Below are positions 63,392-64,000 of a DNA stretch of 64,000 nt, one piece after another. Numbering within the stretch: position 1 is the stretch's first letter; each line of letters opens with the position of its first letter. The notes under the pieces are model-generated. The model searched no databases. It saw only the letters and a list, made by a program, of their open reading frames with translations, and had not been told where the DNA came from. The position numbers and the translations under genes were made by a program. The DNA comes from an uncultured Kiloniellaceae bacterium (GTDB taxonomy: Bacteria; Pseudomonadota; Alphaproteobacteria; Kiloniellales; Kiloniellaceae), in the NCBI GenBank assembly GCA_947493695.1, contig CANLSF010000002.1:806001-870000 (forward strand), written 5' to 3'.

Positions 63392-64000
63392 TCACGAAGT
63401 CAATCCTGAACGTCGTTTACTGAAAAAGAGCAAAGCGGCGATTCCGCTATTGATCACCAGAATCAGCACGCCCAGGACAAGAACACTGGCGTAGGCATTT
63501 TTGTCACCCCCAGCCACGTTCATCGAAAGGTCAAGAATGTGGATTGAGAGCGTGCGTCCTGAATCGAGCAGGCTGCTTGGCATGCGATCGACATAGCCGC
63601 TCGTAAATACCAGAGCCGCGGTTTCGGCTAACGCCCGCCCGACGCCCAGCAATAACCCGACCAGCAACCCCGGTATCGAGAGCGGCAGGATAACGCGAAT
63701 GATTACTTGAGACTTACTCAAACCCAACGCCGCTGCGCCCAGCCGATAGTCTTCCGGCACTGCGCGAATAGCGTTCTCCATCGTTCGGATTAGAATGGGC
63801 AAAACCATACAGGCAAGGGTCAATCCACCAGACAGGATGGAATAGCCCATTCCCAGGGCAACGCAAAAAAGTGCATTTCCAAAGATACCGAAAACGATAG
63901 AAGGCACGGCTGCGAGGCAATTCAGACTGAGCCTGATAATGCGCGACATTGGAACAGACGCGCGCGAAAACTCCGCCAAAAACAGCGCCGCGAAAAGCGA
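63392..64000 (-). CDS. pstA: Phosphate ABC transporter permease PstA, 5' end outside window
   Basis: The last 202 codons of a permease run to a stop at 63392, and the frame is open through the right edge. AAVPSIVFGIFGNALF, LPILIRTMENAIRAVPEDYR and GVGRALAETAALVFTSGY match PstA. The upstream residues (SLFAALFLAEFSRAS) continue the helix. It partners PstB; pstC and pstS are presumably beyond the window. Confidence 0.86.
   Translation of the reverse strand, partial: SLFAALFLAEFSRASVPMSRIIRLSLNCLAAVPSIVFGIFGNALFCVALGMGYSILSGGLTLACMVLPILIRTMENAIRAVPEDYRLGAAALGLSKSQVIIRVILPLSIPGLLVGLLLGVGRALAETAALVFTSGYVDRMPSSLLDSGRTLSIHILDLSMNVAGGDKNAYASVLVLGVLILVINSGIAALLFFSKRRSGLTS

Overview
The window looks like a chromosomal segment of an alphaproteobacterium. 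The evidence is GC-rich coding sequence, a PF11902 (DUF3422) gene, a NasS/NasT-controlled nitrate assimilation operon, LacI/GntR-type sugar-acid control and an elongator tRNA-Met of the alphaproteobacterial type. A Rhodospirillales-like marine or saline lineage is my guess, not something the sequence proves.

Layout. (1) 1-2782: the 5' part of a large secreted nuclease gene on the minus strand, open at the left edge. (2) 2783-5145: mostly non-coding, with tRNA-Met(CAT) and its promoter, one small cytosolic protein and one 49-residue membrane protein. (3) 5146-6591: DUF3422 protein. (4) 6701-16968: a gluconate/idonate/ketogluconate catabolic regulon. It holds a LacI-type regulator, lactonase, GlcG-like protein, two divergent dehydrogenases, IdnO-type SDR, gluconokinase and a three-gene sugar ABC transporter. 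Three near-identical TGTTA-N4-TAACA palindromes tie it together. (5) 17123-25997: accessory metabolism and transport (LysR regulator, sulfatase-family hydrolase, two MFS carriers, GNAT acetyltransferase, agmatinase-like ureohydrolase, small tyrosine-phosphatase-like protein, GlxA-type regulator).

(6) 26558-38618: a type II secretion locus. gspE-F-G-H-I-J-L-M-C/N-D run on the minus strand behind a prepilin peptidase, and gspK alone faces them from the other strand. The secretin carries its own lipobox, so it is probably a self-piloting liposecretin.

(7) 38784-47754: a polymorphic-toxin island. A 2172-residue SpvB/TcdB-like/RHS protein ends in a small toxin tip and is followed by a probable immunity gene. 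Downstream lies a second, displaced module: a toxin-tip remnant ending LPPGNKIFR plus its own immunity-like gene. Each immunity gene abuts one copy of a 203-bp repeat with 10-bp inverted ends. Debris of an IS110/IS1111-type transposase and shorter repeats lie around them. This is the most interesting part of the window.

(8) 48862-62363: nitrate assimilation, read on the minus strand as nasT-nasS, a leader RNA, then nrtA-nrtB-nrtCD-nirB-nirD-nasA-cysG. The leader has two adjacent hairpins followed by a strong intrinsic terminator, the layout expected for ANTAR-mediated antitermination by NasT. nirB begins with a pure six-base tandem repeat. (9) 62558-64000: pstB and the 3' part of pstA, running off the right edge.

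How the genes work together. Regions 4 and 8 are complete nutrient-use modules with visible control elements. Region 6 gives an export route across the outer membrane, and the large exported proteins in regions 1 and 7 are possible but unproven customers of secretion systems.
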